A DNA stretch of 64,000 nucleotides from the NCBI GenBank assembly GCA_964655065.1, contig CAZZLC010000029.1:21290-85289 (forward strand). The letters are read 5' to 3'. Within the stretch, counting starts at the first letter, position 1. Every line of letters starts with the position of its first letter. Positions 46,341 through 56,050 of this stretch are shown here, piece by piece. Both the position numbers and the translations under genes were made by a program. Below the pieces are notes generated by a model that had not been told where the DNA came from, made no database searches, and was given only the letters and a program-made list of their open reading frames with translations. This stretch comes from DRPG01 sp964655065. Lineage in GTDB: Bacteria > Myxococcota_A > UBA796 > GCA-2862545.

Positions 46341-47786
46341 TCAGGCAGCGGAACGACGAGAGACCCTTCCGAGCGCCTCGTCAGCGAGTCCTCCGGTCGT
46401 GAGCAGACGCTGGATCACCCGATGGTCGTAGAGCGCCTCCCGACGCGCCGACGGCCGCCAGCCGATGCCGAGGTCCAGCAGCTCCAGCCGGGGGCTCTCG
46501 AGGATCGGCTCCACCACCGACAACGCCACGGGGTGTGGCCCCTCGGGCGTGCGCAGGGTGAGCGCCCGCAGCAGCCGGCGTGAGGGGCTGTCGAGCAGGG
46601 CCTTCGCGCCATCGCCGAAGCTGCGGCGGCTGCGCTGGGCTGCGTGCACGTCGAGCGTGTGCAGGCGCTCGGGCTGGCCGGCCGCGACGCGCTCCACGAC
46701 GGTAGGCGCGGCGGAGGCGGAGGTCACGTGGAACCTCTGAAGGTGCCGCAGCGTGCCTGCGGCCGCGAACACGTCGAGCGCCGCCTCCGTCTCGGGCGCA
46801 GGACTCCCCATCATGGCGAGGCTGCGGACGGACTCCACGCTGCTCGCGAGCGTGAGGGCCTCGGCGGCGGAGCTGGAGAGCCCCTGATGGAGCTCGAGCC
46901 GCTCGAGTCGGATCCGCGAGGTGCCGAGGTCGCTCGGGAAGCCCTGCAGCGAATCGGCGTCCAGACGCAGGTCGCGCAGGGAGCCGAGGTTGGGCGAGCC
47001 CCACAGGGTCTCGATCGCCTCGGTCATCATCTCGGGCCCGCGCAGCGTGAGCGTCGCGACCTCGTCGAGGCTCGCCCAGCCGGCGAGGTGGTGCGCGGCG
47101 TCGGGGACCGACGGCCCGCCCACCAGCAGCTCGCGCAGGAAGGGCAGGTCGTGCTCGACGAGGGCCGCGAAGCCGCCTTCCCCGAGCGACTCGTACAGCC
47201 GAAGCTCCTCGAGGCCCTCGGCCCAGGGCGCGCCGAGCAACGTGCGCACGGCGTCGGCCTCGAGCGGCCAGACGACCCTGAGCGCTCGCAGATCGTGAAG
47301 CGCAGGACAGGCCGCGACCGCCTCGACCGAGGCCGCCGAGCGCGGAGCCCCCGTGAGGTAGAGCTCGCGCAGACCCGGGATCGGCTGAAGCTGTCGGGCC
47401 TGCTCGACCGACTCGGGCCAGGCGACCTGGATCGCGCGGACCCCCTGCGCCCGGAGCGCGTCCTGCGCCTGCACCAGCAGGTGGAAGTGGGGCACGCTCG
47501 CCGCCGCCATCACCCCATCGTGGTCGCGCCACTCCACGCCCGGGACCTTGGGCAGCGCCTCGAGGAGGGCGTCGGGGACCCCCATCGCGTCGAGGGCCCG
47601 ACGCTCGACACGCAGCGCGACCCGGCGCGGGTCCCACGCTCGAAGGCGCCGCACCGCGAGGCCGATCCGGATGAGCGCGGCCTGCCCGGGCCGCGAGCGC
47701 TGGCCGAGCCAGTCCGCGTAAACCCGGCGTGCTCCCTCGTCATCGGGATCATCGAGAATTGCGGCGCGAAGGTCGCCTTCGACCAC
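46341..47786 (-). CDS. TIGR02996 domain plus leucine-rich-repeat-like protein
   Basis: The start at GTG 47786 (GGGGGAG upstream) begins VEGDLRAAILDDPDDEG, then RRVYADWLGQRS, exactly the TIGR02996 repeat-companion motif near its usual N-terminal position. An ATG at 47870 would collide with the divergent ATG at 47869 (shared CATG) and is rejected. The 481-residue remainder is a series of LRR-like units (LRELYLTG, LEELRLYES, LRDLRLDADSL, LERLELHQGL, LLDLGIGW). Such proteins are common in Myxococcota and often mediate binding. It is cotranslated with the membrane-anchored helicase (TGA-C-GTG junction). Confidence 0.75.
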   Translation of the reverse strand: MVEGDLRAAILDDPDDEGARRVYADWLGQRSRPGQAALIRIGLAVRRLRAWDPRRVALRVERRALDAMGVPDALLEALPKVPGVEWRDHDGVMAAASVPHFHLLVQAQDALRAQGVRAIQVAWPESVEQARQLQPIPGLRELYLTGAPRSAASVEAVAACPALHDLRALRVVWPLEADAVRTLLGAPWAEGLEELRLYESLGEGGFAALVEHDLPFLRELLVGGPSVPDAAHHLAGWASLDEVATLTLRGPEMMTEAIETLWGSPNLGSLRDLRLDADSLQGFPSDLGTSRIRLERLELHQGLSSSAAEALTLASSVESVRSLAMMGSPAPETEAALDVFAAAGTLRHLQRFHVTSASAAPTVVERVAAGQPERLHTLDVHAAQRSRRSFGDGAKALLDSPSRRLLRALTLRTPEGPHPVALSVVEPILESPRLELLDLGIGWRPSARREALYDHRVIQRLLTTGGLADEALGRVSRRSAA

Positions 47787-47868
47787 GGGCTCCCCCTGTT
47801 GCGCGTCGGGTATCGTCGGGCCGTTCCATCGCCACCACCCACGCGCACTCCGATCCCGAGGATACGCC

Positions 47869-48963
47869 ATGCTGACCCTTGTTGTGCTCTCTGCCTGCTC
47901 TTCCGCGCCTGATCGCGTCGAAAACACGATCGGAACGTGGCGCGCAGGGGACGTGCACGTCCACTCGAGCGTCGGAAGCAACGACACCGACGGACTGGGA
48001 ACGCCCGACGTGCTCGCTGCGGCCATGGCCCGCGCGAACCTCGACTTCGTGTTCGTCACCGACCACAGCAACAGCATGGGGTCGATGGACTGCGAGACGG
48101 GCGACGTCGAGGACTGCCCGAACCAGGGCCCCGAGCTCCCCGAGGCCGACTGGCCCCCCGGCACCTACCCGGCGAACGAGATGAGCCCCGTGTTCTCGCT
48201 GCAGAGCCCCGACGTCCCTACCGGCCACGTCGGCTGCCTGCCCCTCGACGGCACGTTCGCGCTCGATCGCTTCGTGGACCGTCCCCCCGGCACGGTCACC
48301 GGCGCCGAGACGCTCGCCCAGTGCCGTCAGGCCGGCGGCTTCGCCATCGTCAACCACCCGCACGCCGCCGTGCCCTGGATCGAGTACGACTGGACCAGCG
48401 AAGACTACGACGCGCTCGAGGTCTACAACGGCACGACCCGCTTCGACCCCTGGGACGAGGAGTCCCTCGGGGAGTGGGAGCGCCGGGTCGCCGAGGGCCG
48501 TGACATCGTGCCCATCGGCGCCAGCGACTGTCACCGCTGGGGAACCGAGCCGCCGGGCACCGTCACCGATCCGCCCATCGGTTGGCCGACCCTCGAGGTG
48601 CTCGTCGTCGACGGGGAGCAACCGGTCGACGCCATCGCGGCCGGGAGGGTGCGGATGGCGGAGCCCGGCACCACCATCACGCTCCAGGCCACCCGCGAGG
48701 AGCGCCGCGTCGTCCCTGGCGAGCGGATCGCGGGCCCCGCGACGTTCACCGCCACCGCGTCCTCCGACACCCCGAGCCGGGTGCTGCAGATCAAGCGGGT
48801 CGACGGCGACGTGGTCGTCGAAGCGCCGCTCGATGGCGAGACCACCGTCACCTTCGAAGCGACCCCCGGCGACACGCTCTACGCCAGGGTGTGGCCCTCG
48901 AGCGGCCGAATCGACCTCTTCACCGGCGGCATCGCGCTCACCAACGCCATTCGCGTCGAGTGA
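47869..48963 (+). CDS. PHP-domain phosphoesterase-like lipoprotein
   Basis: ATG 47869 after a GAGGA gives MLTLVVLSAC, a lipoprotein signal (Cys at 10). The 364-residue protein has the PHP metal-binding pattern: GDVHVHSSVG (His30, His32), FVTDHSN (Asp65, His66), NHPHA near 162 and GASDCHRWG near 221. PHP proteins of the CehA/McbA type are secreted metal-dependent phosphoesterases. A C-terminal beta domain (260-364) follows. It is divergent from the LRR-like gene and convergent over 26 bp with the truncated ligase remnant. Confidence 0.85.
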   Translation: MLTLVVLSACSSAPDRVENTIGTWRAGDVHVHSSVGSNDTDGLGTPDVLAAAMARANLDFVFVTDHSNSMGSMDCETGDVEDCPNQGPELPEADWPPGTYPANEMSPVFSLQSPDVPTGHVGCLPLDGTFALDRFVDRPPGTVTGAETLAQCRQAGGFAIVNHPHAAVPWIEYDWTSEDYDALEVYNGTTRFDPWDEESLGEWERRVAEGRDIVPIGASDCHRWGTEPPGTVTDPPIGWPTLEVLVVDGEQPVDAIAAGRVRMAEPGTTITLQATREERRVVPGERIAGPATFTATASSDTPSRVLQIKRVDGDVVVEAPLDGETTVTFEATPGDTLYARVWPSSGRIDLFTGGIALTNAIRVE

Positions 48964-49735
48964 GGGTGGCCCGCTGCTCCCGGAGGTGGGTGAGTCGGGT
49001 ACGCGGGAAGTGCTCGCGCAGATCGTCGATGAGGTCGGGCGGCACGGGCCCACCGCCCACCGTGATCTGTCGCGGGGTCCAGTCGCGGGCGCCCGCGGCT
49101 CGGGCATCCAGGACAAACCTGAAAAACGCGGGAGTCCCCGCGACGTGGGTGACCCCGGCCGCCGCCGCGGCGTCCAGCTGTTCACGTGGCGCAGCGGGGA
49201 ACGGCACGCACACCGTCCCCCAGCCGAGAATCGCCTCGAGCAGGACGTGCAAGCCGGCAAAGGACGACATCGGCTCGGTGAGGAGCCAGCGCGCGCCGCG
49301 GCCGGTGCCGTCAGGGTGGATCCGCTCGGCGAGCGATGCCCACTCGTGCCGCGTGGCCTCGGTGCGACCCGAACCCACGCGATGGAAGAGGAGCAGAGCC
49401 GGGTCGGGATCCTGGATGGAGCCCGTCACGGTGAACGCCCGCTCGCCCACGATGCCCGCGAGCTCGAGCCCCTCGACCTCGTCAGCCGAGCCGTCGGTCG
49501 GCAGCACCACCGCGAGCGCCCCGAGACCGACGGAGGCCACCAGCCAGGCCACGTTCTCGAACGTCGCGCGGCCTCGGATGCCGATGAGCCGCCCGACGAG
49601 GGCTTCTCCGCAGTGCTCTACGATTTGCTCCGCCCGGTCCCTCACCTCACCCCGGGTGACCGTCCCGGACTGCGAGGACACGAGCAGCGGTGCATCGGCG
49701 AGCTCGTCCAGCGCACGAATCAGCACGGGGCGCAC
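48938..49735 (-). pseudogene. Truncated adenylate-forming (ANL) enzyme remnant
   Basis: The reading frame (start uncertain; GTG at 49735 shown, no clear SD) has an ANL N-terminal look: LLVSSQSGTVTRGEVRD, GRLIGIRGRATFENVAWLVA, LLFHRVGSG, SSFAGLHVLLEAILGWGTVCVP and HVAGTPAFFRFVLDA, then ITVGGGPVPPDLID. The A3 loop reads GSGRTEATRHEW instead of [ST]GTTGxPKG, and the chain ends right after HFPRTRLTH, where the YGxTE motif should follow, so the catalytic C-terminal half is absent. The 3' end overlaps the PHP gene. It is most likely a decayed gene, but a functional N-domain protein cannot be excluded. Confidence 0.55.
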
Positions 49736-49837
49736 CAGGGAAGAACGTGGAGGAAGCTTCGCATACGACCCTCGATCATCCGGTTTGGCATTGCACTTTC
49801 CGGTATCGGACTCTCTCGGGGGTGTCGAGGACGGCGG

Positions 49838-50302
49838 ATGCGAGCTAACGAGCACCACGAGGTGATCGTGGACGTCAAGCAGGTCTTGCTCTACCGCCGC
49901 GACCTGAAGATGCGAAAGGGCAAGATTGCGGCGCAGTGCGCCCACGCGTCCCTGGCGGTGTTCCTGCGGCGTCAGGTCCCGCCCGACCGTGTCTCGGTCG
50001 CCGTCGACGGACACCCCGTCGAAGACGACGTGCTGGTCGTGCCACTCGACGATGCGATGGCGCAGTGGGTGCGCGCCCGGTTCACCAAGGTGGTTCTCTC
50101 CGTCGAGGACGAGGCGGCGCTACTCGAAGCGTTTCGACTCGCCGAAGCGGCGGGCATCGCCTGCGCGCTGATTCGCGACGCGGGCCGCACCGAGTTTCGC
50201 GGGGTCCCCACCTACACCACCTGTGCTCTCGGTCCCGCTGCCGTCGAGGTCATCGACGCGATCACGGGCCCCGACGGCGCGGTGGTGACCAAGCTCGCGT
50301 AG
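49838..50302 (+). CDS. Peptidyl-tRNA hydrolase 2 (Pth2) family protein
   Basis: A 154-residue protein whose core KQVLLYRRDLKMRKGK then IAAQCAHASLA is the Pth2 signature (the archaeal/eukaryotic-type enzyme). Later conserved pieces: FTKVVLSVEDEAAL, GIACALIRDAGRTEF and TTCALGPA with D-A-I-T-G. ATG 49838 after a GAGGAC is chosen; residues before KQV are a poorly conserved leader. It would recycle peptidyl-tRNA; bacteria normally use the unrelated Pth1, so this is an extra or alternative copy. Confidence 0.85.
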   Translation: MRANEHHEVIVDVKQVLLYRRDLKMRKGKIAAQCAHASLAVFLRRQVPPDRVSVAVDGHPVEDDVLVVPLDDAMAQWVRARFTKVVLSVEDEAALLEAFRLAEAAGIACALIRDAGRTEFRGVPTYTTCALGPAAVEVIDAITGPDGAVVTKLA

Positions 50303-50398
50303 CCGAGCCAGCCACGCACGGTCCGACCAGGCCGGCAGACGCGGACGCGCGTCGGGCGCTCGCCCTGATCGACGATCCCGACCCGCTGGTGCGACCGC

Positions 50399-50415
50399 CC
50401 CCTGACGGTCAGGGG
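50399..50415. terminator. Perfect 8-bp inverted repeat between convergent genes
   Basis: CCCCTGACGGTCAGGGG reads the same on both strands except for the central G; the stable form is a 6-bp GC stem with a 5-base loop. It lies 97 bp after the Pth2 stop and overlaps the stop of the convergent membrane-protein gene. There is no T-run, so it could be a bidirectional terminator or processing hairpin. Confidence 0.35.
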
Positions 50416-50918
50416 ACCGCGTTCTCGAACACCTGCTGCAGCGCGGCCCCCGCCGACATGAAGAAGGTGAACGTGGCGCAGTAGAGCACGAGGAGCACCA
50501 GCGTCGTGATGCCGGCGAGTCGCCAGAAGTCACGGTGCGCGCGCAGCACCATCGTGAGGTCGTCCGACGCGCCGCTTCCGCGGTAGCGGGCGATCGCCAT
50601 TCCCTGCTTGATCAGGAACCAGGCGAACGCGCCGTAAAGCACGGCGAAGCCGCCGTAGAAGGCGGTCATGACGAGCATCATGGCCCCACCTGCCATCCCG
50701 AACTCGGCGAACTCCGACGACTGCGAGCCGGCGAGGAGGCCCACGCCCGACGCGAGGCCCACGAAGAGGGTTCCCAGGCCGAAGAGCGCCGCACCCAGCG
50801 CCGTGATCACCCCGATCAGGATGAGCCACGGCTGCGTCTGCGCGAGCAGGGTCCGGTGGTCGGAAGTCGCGGAATCACTCGCGCTCTCGGACGGCACGTA
50901 GGGGTTGTCAGTGGCCAC
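50409..50918 (-). CDS. DUF5362-like small membrane protein
   Basis: GTG 50918 (GGGAGGACCT upstream on the minus strand) gives MATDNPYVPSESA, the NPYxP opening of myxobacterial membrane proteins. The 169-residue chain has four likely helices: PWLILIGVITALGAALF near 31-47, a second after it, AMMLVMTAFYGGFAVLYGAF near 82-101, and GITTLVLLVLYCATFTFFM near 140-158. It resembles the DUF5362 family. Function unknown. Confidence 0.7.
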   Translation of the reverse strand: MATDNPYVPSESASDSATSDHRTLLAQTQPWLILIGVITALGAALFGLGTLFVGLASGVGLLAGSQSSEFAEFGMAGGAMMLVMTAFYGGFAVLYGAFAWFLIKQGMAIARYRGSGASDDLTMVLRAHRDFWRLAGITTLVLLVLYCATFTFFMSAGAALQQVFENAVP

Positions 50919-50998
50919 AGGTCCTCCCGGGATGGCCGACCATACCCCGGAACCGCCGGGGGGGCGCAACCCGCTGCCCGATCCAGCGCGAACCGCGG

Positions 50999-53900
50999 TC
51001 AGCCGCGACGTCGCCACCCGACGAGCGCGAGCAGGACGACCGCCAGGGCGGCCACGGGACGGGGCTGGGTGGTGGAGCATCCGCAGAGCTCCGCCAGCAA
51101 CCCGTCGCCGGGCTCCGACTCGGGAGTCTCCCCACGCCGCGTGGGCGCGCCGGTGTCCTCGAGCTCTGGCGGTACGCCGGTGTCGCGCGAGCCCGTGTCC
51201 ACGGGGGCAATGGGGTCGCCCGTGTCCTCGACGCCCGTGTCCTCGGGGGGCTCGGGGTAGTCGGGCCAGCCGTCGGGCGCAGTCCCGCCCACGAGCTCGA
51301 CCTGCACCGCGTTGAACCCCTCGATGGTCCACGACAGCCAGTCCGTCCCGTCGTAGCCATAGACCGCGTAGTAGCTGTCGCCGGGATCGTAGTTGACCTC
51401 GTCGAAGACGGCCGCGCTGTCGAGGTCTGGCTGCAGGAACTCGGCCAGCACCATCCCATCGGTGGGACCGGTGGGGAAGGCCTCGAAGTTTCGCACCAGC
51501 ACCACGCGCTCCACCGGGGCGTGAGCGGGATGGGTCCAGGTGAGCCGGACCTCGGTATCGGAGAGCACCTCGGCGCCCAGATCGTCGATGGCGAGACGGT
51601 TGTCGGGGGTGGCGGGCACGGTGATGCAGACATCGTCGATGGTCCAGCCGCCGAACGAGAGCCCACCGTCGCTCGTGAGTCGCCAGGCCACCTGCGCATC
51701 GGCACGGTCGACGGCTGGCCCGAGCCTCACGACGTGGTTCGCCCACTCCCGGTCGATGTGGTGCTCCTCGCCCGAGCCCACCCGGTTACCCCACACCACC
51801 GCGTCGTTGACGAGGATCTCCGCCTGATCGTAGGTCGCGTCCTCGACGGACAGCCACCGCCGATAGGTGAGCATCGCGTCCGTGTAGGGACTCGTCGACA
51901 CCACCGGCGCGACGAGCACGTTCTGCTTTTCGTTCTGGTACTCGCCGTTGAAGTTGTTCTGGCCGATCGTGTTGCCCAGGTCGTTGCCCCAGACGAAGTT
52001 GCCGGAGAACGCGTCGGCGGGGTCCTGCGCGCGCCCGGCGGGGTTGCCCCACTGCCAGTCGTCGGCACCCGCCGTCGGCTCGCCGGCCAGCAGCGCGTGG
52101 GTGAAGCCTCCGTCGTCGGCCTCGAAGTCCCAGCACGCGATCGGCAGGTCGTCACCCACGAGCACGACGTACGGGGTCACCACGCCGCCCTCGGGCACGA
52201 AGAACTCCGGCCCCGTGCCGAGCGAGACGTAGTACTCGACGATCGAGCCGACCGGCTGGCCCGCGATGGTCGCCGCGAGCGGGGTGCCAGACAGCTGCAC
52301 GTCAGACCACCGGCCGCCGTCGATGCGGTAGTGGAGACGTCCGTCGGTGACGGCGGCCGGAGGGCAGTTCCCACCGGTCCGGTCGAGGACGTCCACCTCG
52401 ACAACCAGGTCCTGTCCAGCGTCGACGCGCTCGAGCGGCACGTGATCGATGGCGAAGAGGCCCCTCGGACCGCCGTCGGGCCCGACCCCGTGCTGCGTGA
52501 AGACGTCGTAGATCTCGCAGATGTGCGGAGTGCCATTGCCGAGGTCCCCGTCATCGTCGTCGGCGACCAGCGCCGCCCCCCACAGCTGGGTGACGCCGGG
52601 CCCGCTCCGGAGGGAGCCCGCGAAGATCTGCTCGGTGCTCTCGGTGCCCTGGGGGATGCCCTCGACCGCCTCGAGCCGGTCCAGGAGGTCCCAGTAGGTG
52701 CTGCCGAAGATGAGGCCGTTCCGGTGGACCCCCTGGTTCTCGTTGAAGTCCTGGGGATAGATCTTGTCGGTGAAGACCTCGCGAATGCCGCTGCCGTCGG
52801 TCCGGAAGTACGGCGCGATGACGGGGTCGCGGGTCAGCAGGAAGGCGACCGTGTCGGCGACCCCCTCGGAGATGCTGCGGTCGAACGAGCCCGTCACGAT
52901 GCTGGTGTCGTGAAAGCCGTGGCCCCACTCGTGGTAGATGACGTCGGCGTTCTCACCGGTGTCGTTGCAGCCCGAGCCCGCCGAGTAGAAGCGCATGACG
53001 TTCTGCCCCGGCGTGTAGCTCGCGTTGCACACCTGGTTGATGTCGACCCGAGCCTCGAGCGTGTTCGTGACCATCGGCACGCTGGGCGCCACCCGACGAC
53101 CCCACTCCCGCACCACGTGGGTGTGCACGTAGACGTCGATCTCGGACTGGAGCGCGCTGTTCGTGTCCCACAGGAGGTTGGGGGTGGTGCCGACGAGCAA
53201 CCCCTCCGGCTCCCCCTCGGCGATGACGTTCAGGTAGGCGCCGCGGAACGTGGTGGTGTAGGTCTCGCCGTCGCTCACGGTGTAGGTGCCGTCGAACAGG
53301 TCGGTCGAGGCCGTGCCGGTGCCCGAGTCCACGATGGCCAGCGGGATGTGCGAGACGGTGAGGGGCACGCTCGGGTCGGGGTTCCGCACGTGATGGAGCC
53401 CCTCGACGACCCCCGAGGCAAAGGCCACGTCGTTGTGCACGTTGAGCAGCTCGCCCGTCTCGGCATCGACGAAGCTCACCCACCGCCCGAGCGGTGCGTC
53501 GGTGGTGGAGCTCACCATCCACGTCCGCCGGAGCTCCCGCCCCCGCGGCGTCTGTCGGTCGAGCAGCCGACGGACCGCGTCCGTCTCGGTGTGGACCGCG
53601 CGCGGGGCCGGTCCCTCGGCGGTCGCGAGCGCGATCGCCTGCGCGTCGGACAGGGCCCAGTCTCCGGCCAACCGCACATCTTGGGTGGTCATCACCTGCA
53701 GGAGCACGAGATTGCGGTGCTTCACCTGGACCCCGACCCCGCCGCGATAGACGGCGACCCCTTCGCGCCGCTCGTCGAAGTGGAGGTACCAGGTGTCGCT
53801 CGGGGCGTGGTAACCATCGTCAGCGAGCACCAGCGTGCCCGCCTCGACGCCGAGAACCGCCGCGTTCCGCACCAGGAACCCCTGGACCGCCTCGACCAGA

Positions 53901-54181
53901 TCGTCGCGGTCGGTGGGCACGGGAAGCCCCGGGCCCCACATCGTGTGGGGTGAGCCGCTGTGCTCGTCGAAGATCGCCCTCCAGCCTTCGCCCTCACCGG
54001 TGACGAACTCCTGCCAGGCGGCTCCACGAGCGAGCTGACGCTGGACGGGGGCGTGAACCGGGAAGATCCGGGTCGGCTCCATCGTCACCAAGGGGCGCGG
54101 CCCATCTTCTGGCGCCTCGTCGGGCCCGTCGGGGGCGAACGCGTGCGAGACCGACATCAACAACGACAGGCAAGGGATCAT
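50999..54181 (-). CDS. Large secreted zinc metallopeptidase with MYXO-CTERM-type sorting signal
   Basis: ATG 54181 opens a signal peptide (MIPCLSLLMSVSHAFA). The 1060-residue protein has a PepSY/FTP-like propeptide region (residues 50-250), then a M36 fungalysin-like catalytic site, HEWGH at 417-421 (Glu418), with EGVADTVAF about 22 residues on and a likely third ligand there. A beta-sandwich region (residues 540-930) contains fibronectin-like strands. The C-terminus has repeated DTG spacers (EDTGVEDTG, VDTGSRDTG, LEDTGAP), then Cys-Gly-Cys-Ser-Thr, a hydrophobic helix and WRRRG, the MYXO-CTERM pattern. It is probably anchored or released at the surface and supports the Myxococcota assignment. 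Confidence 0.85.
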   Translation of the reverse strand: MIPCLSLLMSVSHAFAPDGPDEAPEDGPRPLVTMEPTRIFPVHAPVQRQLARGAAWQEFVTGEGEGWRAIFDEHSGSPHTMWGPGLPVPTDRDDLVEAVQGFLVRNAAVLGVEAGTLVLADDGYHAPSDTWYLHFDERREGVAVYRGGVGVQVKHRNLVLLQVMTTQDVRLAGDWALSDAQAIALATAEGPAPRAVHTETDAVRRLLDRQTPRGRELRRTWMVSSTTDAPLGRWVSFVDAETGELLNVHNDVAFASGVVEGLHHVRNPDPSVPLTVSHIPLAIVDSGTGTASTDLFDGTYTVSDGETYTTTFRGAYLNVIAEGEPEGLLVGTTPNLLWDTNSALQSEIDVYVHTHVVREWGRRVAPSVPMVTNTLEARVDINQVCNASYTPGQNVMRFYSAGSGCNDTGENADVIYHEWGHGFHDTSIVTGSFDRSISEGVADTVAFLLTRDPVIAPYFRTDGSGIREVFTDKIYPQDFNENQGVHRNGLIFGSTYWDLLDRLEAVEGIPQGTESTEQIFAGSLRSGPGVTQLWGAALVADDDDGDLGNGTPHICEIYDVFTQHGVGPDGGPRGLFAIDHVPLERVDAGQDLVVEVDVLDRTGGNCPPAAVTDGRLHYRIDGGRWSDVQLSGTPLAATIAGQPVGSIVEYYVSLGTGPEFFVPEGGVVTPYVVLVGDDLPIACWDFEADDGGFTHALLAGEPTAGADDWQWGNPAGRAQDPADAFSGNFVWGNDLGNTIGQNNFNGEYQNEKQNVLVAPVVSTSPYTDAMLTYRRWLSVEDATYDQAEILVNDAVVWGNRVGSGEEHHIDREWANHVVRLGPAVDRADAQVAWRLTSDGGLSFGGWTIDDVCITVPATPDNRLAIDDLGAEVLSDTEVRLTWTHPAHAPVERVVLVRNFEAFPTGPTDGMVLAEFLQPDLDSAAVFDEVNYDPGDSYYAVYGYDGTDWLSWTIEGFNAVQVELVGGTAPDGWPDYPEPPEDTGVEDTGDPIAPVDTGSRDTGVPPELEDTGAPTRRGETPESEPGDGLLAELCGCSTTQPRPVAALAVVLLALVGWRRRG

Positions 54182-54448
54182 TACGGAGTCCGGGCGCGGG
54201 TTGGACAGGGCGTAAGATCGCACCTTCGCACGTGGTCGCCTCGGTTGGGCGCACCTCGCGAGACGGCGAGGGCCCGCAGGGCGTGCGCTCGGCGACGTGC
54301 CGGTTGCCAGCCCGGCTGTCGCCCACGTGAGGACCTCGTCAAGGACCCCTCTTCGCGGGCGATCTCGAAGGGGGGCCGGGGACCAGGTACGTGGCCTCGT
54401 ACTCGCCCGCCTCTCCGACACCGAGGCCGACCCGGTCCAGGAGCTCCC

Positions 54449-55843
54449 GTGACGCCCAACCGTCCCCGCGGCCCCCGCGGGCTTCCCCTCCTCGGCTCCC
54501 TGCCCCAGTTCGCCCGCGACCCGGTGGCGTTCCTCGAGCGGCTCCAGCGAGACTTCGGCGACGTCGTCGCCTTCCGACTCGGCCCTTTCCGCTACTGGCT
54601 CGTGGCCTCGCCGAGCGGCATCGAGGAGGTGCTGGTCACCCAGGCGGGCAAGGTGGTGAAGGACCGCACCACCCGGTCGCTGTCGCGAGTGCTCGGAGAG
54701 GGCCTGGTCACGAGCGAGAACCCACTGTGGAAGCGCCAACGCAAGCTCGCGGCCCCCTCGTTCACCCCTCGCCAGATCGCCAGCTACGCCGACATCATGG
54801 TCGATGCCGCCCACGGCGGAGTCGAGCGAGCCCTCACCCGAGGCGTCGGCCACTACGACGTGCACCACGACATGACCGAGGTGACGCTCGAGATCGTGCT
54901 CCGAACCCTGTTCGGGAGTCTCGACGACGAGACGGAGCGAGCGGGCCGAGCCATCGCGGACTTCATGCACGCCTTCGAGAAGGAGATCCGCAGCCCCCGT
55001 CGGCTGATGCCGCGCTGGCTGCCCAGCCGCACCCGGCGACGGATGGAGGCCGCCCGTTCCACGCTCGATTCCATCGTGAACGGCATCATCAGCGTCCGCC
55101 GGGCGTCGGGCGAGGACCGCGACGATCTCCTGGGACGGCTGCTCGCCGCCCGTGACGAGGACGGTCGGGGCATGGACGACCAGCAGCTTCGTGACGAGGC
55201 GATCACGGTCTTCGCCGCTGGACACGAGACCACGGCCGTCGCGCTGACCATGGCGCTGTGGCTGCTCGCGCGGCATCCCGAGGTCCAGGACGCGCTCGTG
55301 GCCGAGCTCGACCTGGTGCTGGACGGCCGCCGGCCCACCCTCGAGGACGTCCGCGAGCTCGAGCTCCTCGACGCGGTGGTCAAGGAGACGATGCGCCTGT
55401 ACCCACCGGTGTGGGCAGTGGGACGCGCGGCGGTCGAGCGGCTGCGCGTCGACGGGCACGACATCGAGCCTGGCGACCAGATCCTCTTGCCCGAGTGGCT
55501 GGTCCATCGGGACCCGCGGCTGTGGATCGGCCCCGAGGCGTTCCGTCCGCGACGCTGGCTGAACGGCGAGACCGACGAGCTGCCTCGATTCGCCTACTTC
55601 CCCTATGCGGGAGGGCCTCGGGTCTGCATCGGCAGCCACTTCGCGCACCTCGAGGCGTTGCTCGTGCTCGCGACGTGGCTGCAGCGACTCCGCGTGGCCC
55701 CCGATCCGTCGTCACCGCTCGCGTTGATGCCCGCGGTGACGATGCGTCCGCGAGCGGGGCTCGGGCTGCACGTGAGCCCCCGGGCGATCGCGACCAATAG
55801 AGAAGCCGCGTCGTCGTTGTCGCGGCCGAGAAGGAAGGCATGA
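54449..55843 (+). CDS. Cytochrome P450
   Basis: GTG 54449 follows an AGGAG. The 464-residue protein has the C-helix WKRQR (94-98), I-helix oxygen-activation AGHETT (257-262), ExxR in KETMRLYPP (E313, R316), PxRW near 367-370 and the haem Cys393 in FPYAGGPRVCIG. No membrane anchor. Likely a hydroxylase of a hydrophobic substrate. It is first in a run of overlapping genes with a lipoprotein, then (beyond the gap) SDR, DUF1214-like and sulfotransferase genes. Confidence 0.92.
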   Translation: MTPNRPRGPRGLPLLGSLPQFARDPVAFLERLQRDFGDVVAFRLGPFRYWLVASPSGIEEVLVTQAGKVVKDRTTRSLSRVLGEGLVTSENPLWKRQRKLAAPSFTPRQIASYADIMVDAAHGGVERALTRGVGHYDVHHDMTEVTLEIVLRTLFGSLDDETERAGRAIADFMHAFEKEIRSPRRLMPRWLPSRTRRRMEAARSTLDSIVNGIISVRRASGEDRDDLLGRLLAARDEDGRGMDDQQLRDEAITVFAAGHETTAVALTMALWLLARHPEVQDALVAELDLVLDGRRPTLEDVRELELLDAVVKETMRLYPPVWAVGRAAVERLRVDGHDIEPGDQILLPEWLVHRDPRLWIGPEAFRPRRWLNGETDELPRFAYFPYAGGPRVCIGSHFAHLEALLVLATWLQRLRVAPDPSSPLALMPAVTMRPRAGLGLHVSPRAIATNREAASSLSRPRRKA

Positions 55844-56050
55844 TCGGATTCGTCGTGGGATGGCTCGGGTGCACCGCCGCGGAGACGCCGGCTCCGGAGG
55901 CCACCGGGGACTCCGACGCGCCAGAGGCACCGACCGCGTCGACCGGGCTGCCCCCGTCGACGGGCGACAGCGGCGTTTCACCCGCCGCCACGCTGTACGC
56001 CGTCGCACCCGCGCTCGTCGACCCTGCGGTCATCGCCCACAACGGTGAGC
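55840..56050 (+). CDS. N-terminal part of a lipoprotein, cut by scaffold gap
   Basis: ATG 55840 overlaps the P450 stop by four bases and follows GAAGGAAGG. The visible part reads MIGFVVGWLGC (a weak lipoprotein signal) and a low-complexity Thr/Ala/Pro/Ser stretch with STG units. After about 70 residues the sequence runs into N. Length and domain content cannot be determined. Confidence 0.55.

Noticed and set aside
47868..47871. Divergent ATGs sharing CATG for the LRR-like and PHP genes
   Set aside because: The LRR-like gene is better started at GTG 47786, where TIGR02996 begins; the overlap would leave no promoter.
51521..53953. An 810-codon plus-strand frame opposite the metallopeptidase
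   Set aside because: Antisense shadow; no conserved motif and no start signal.
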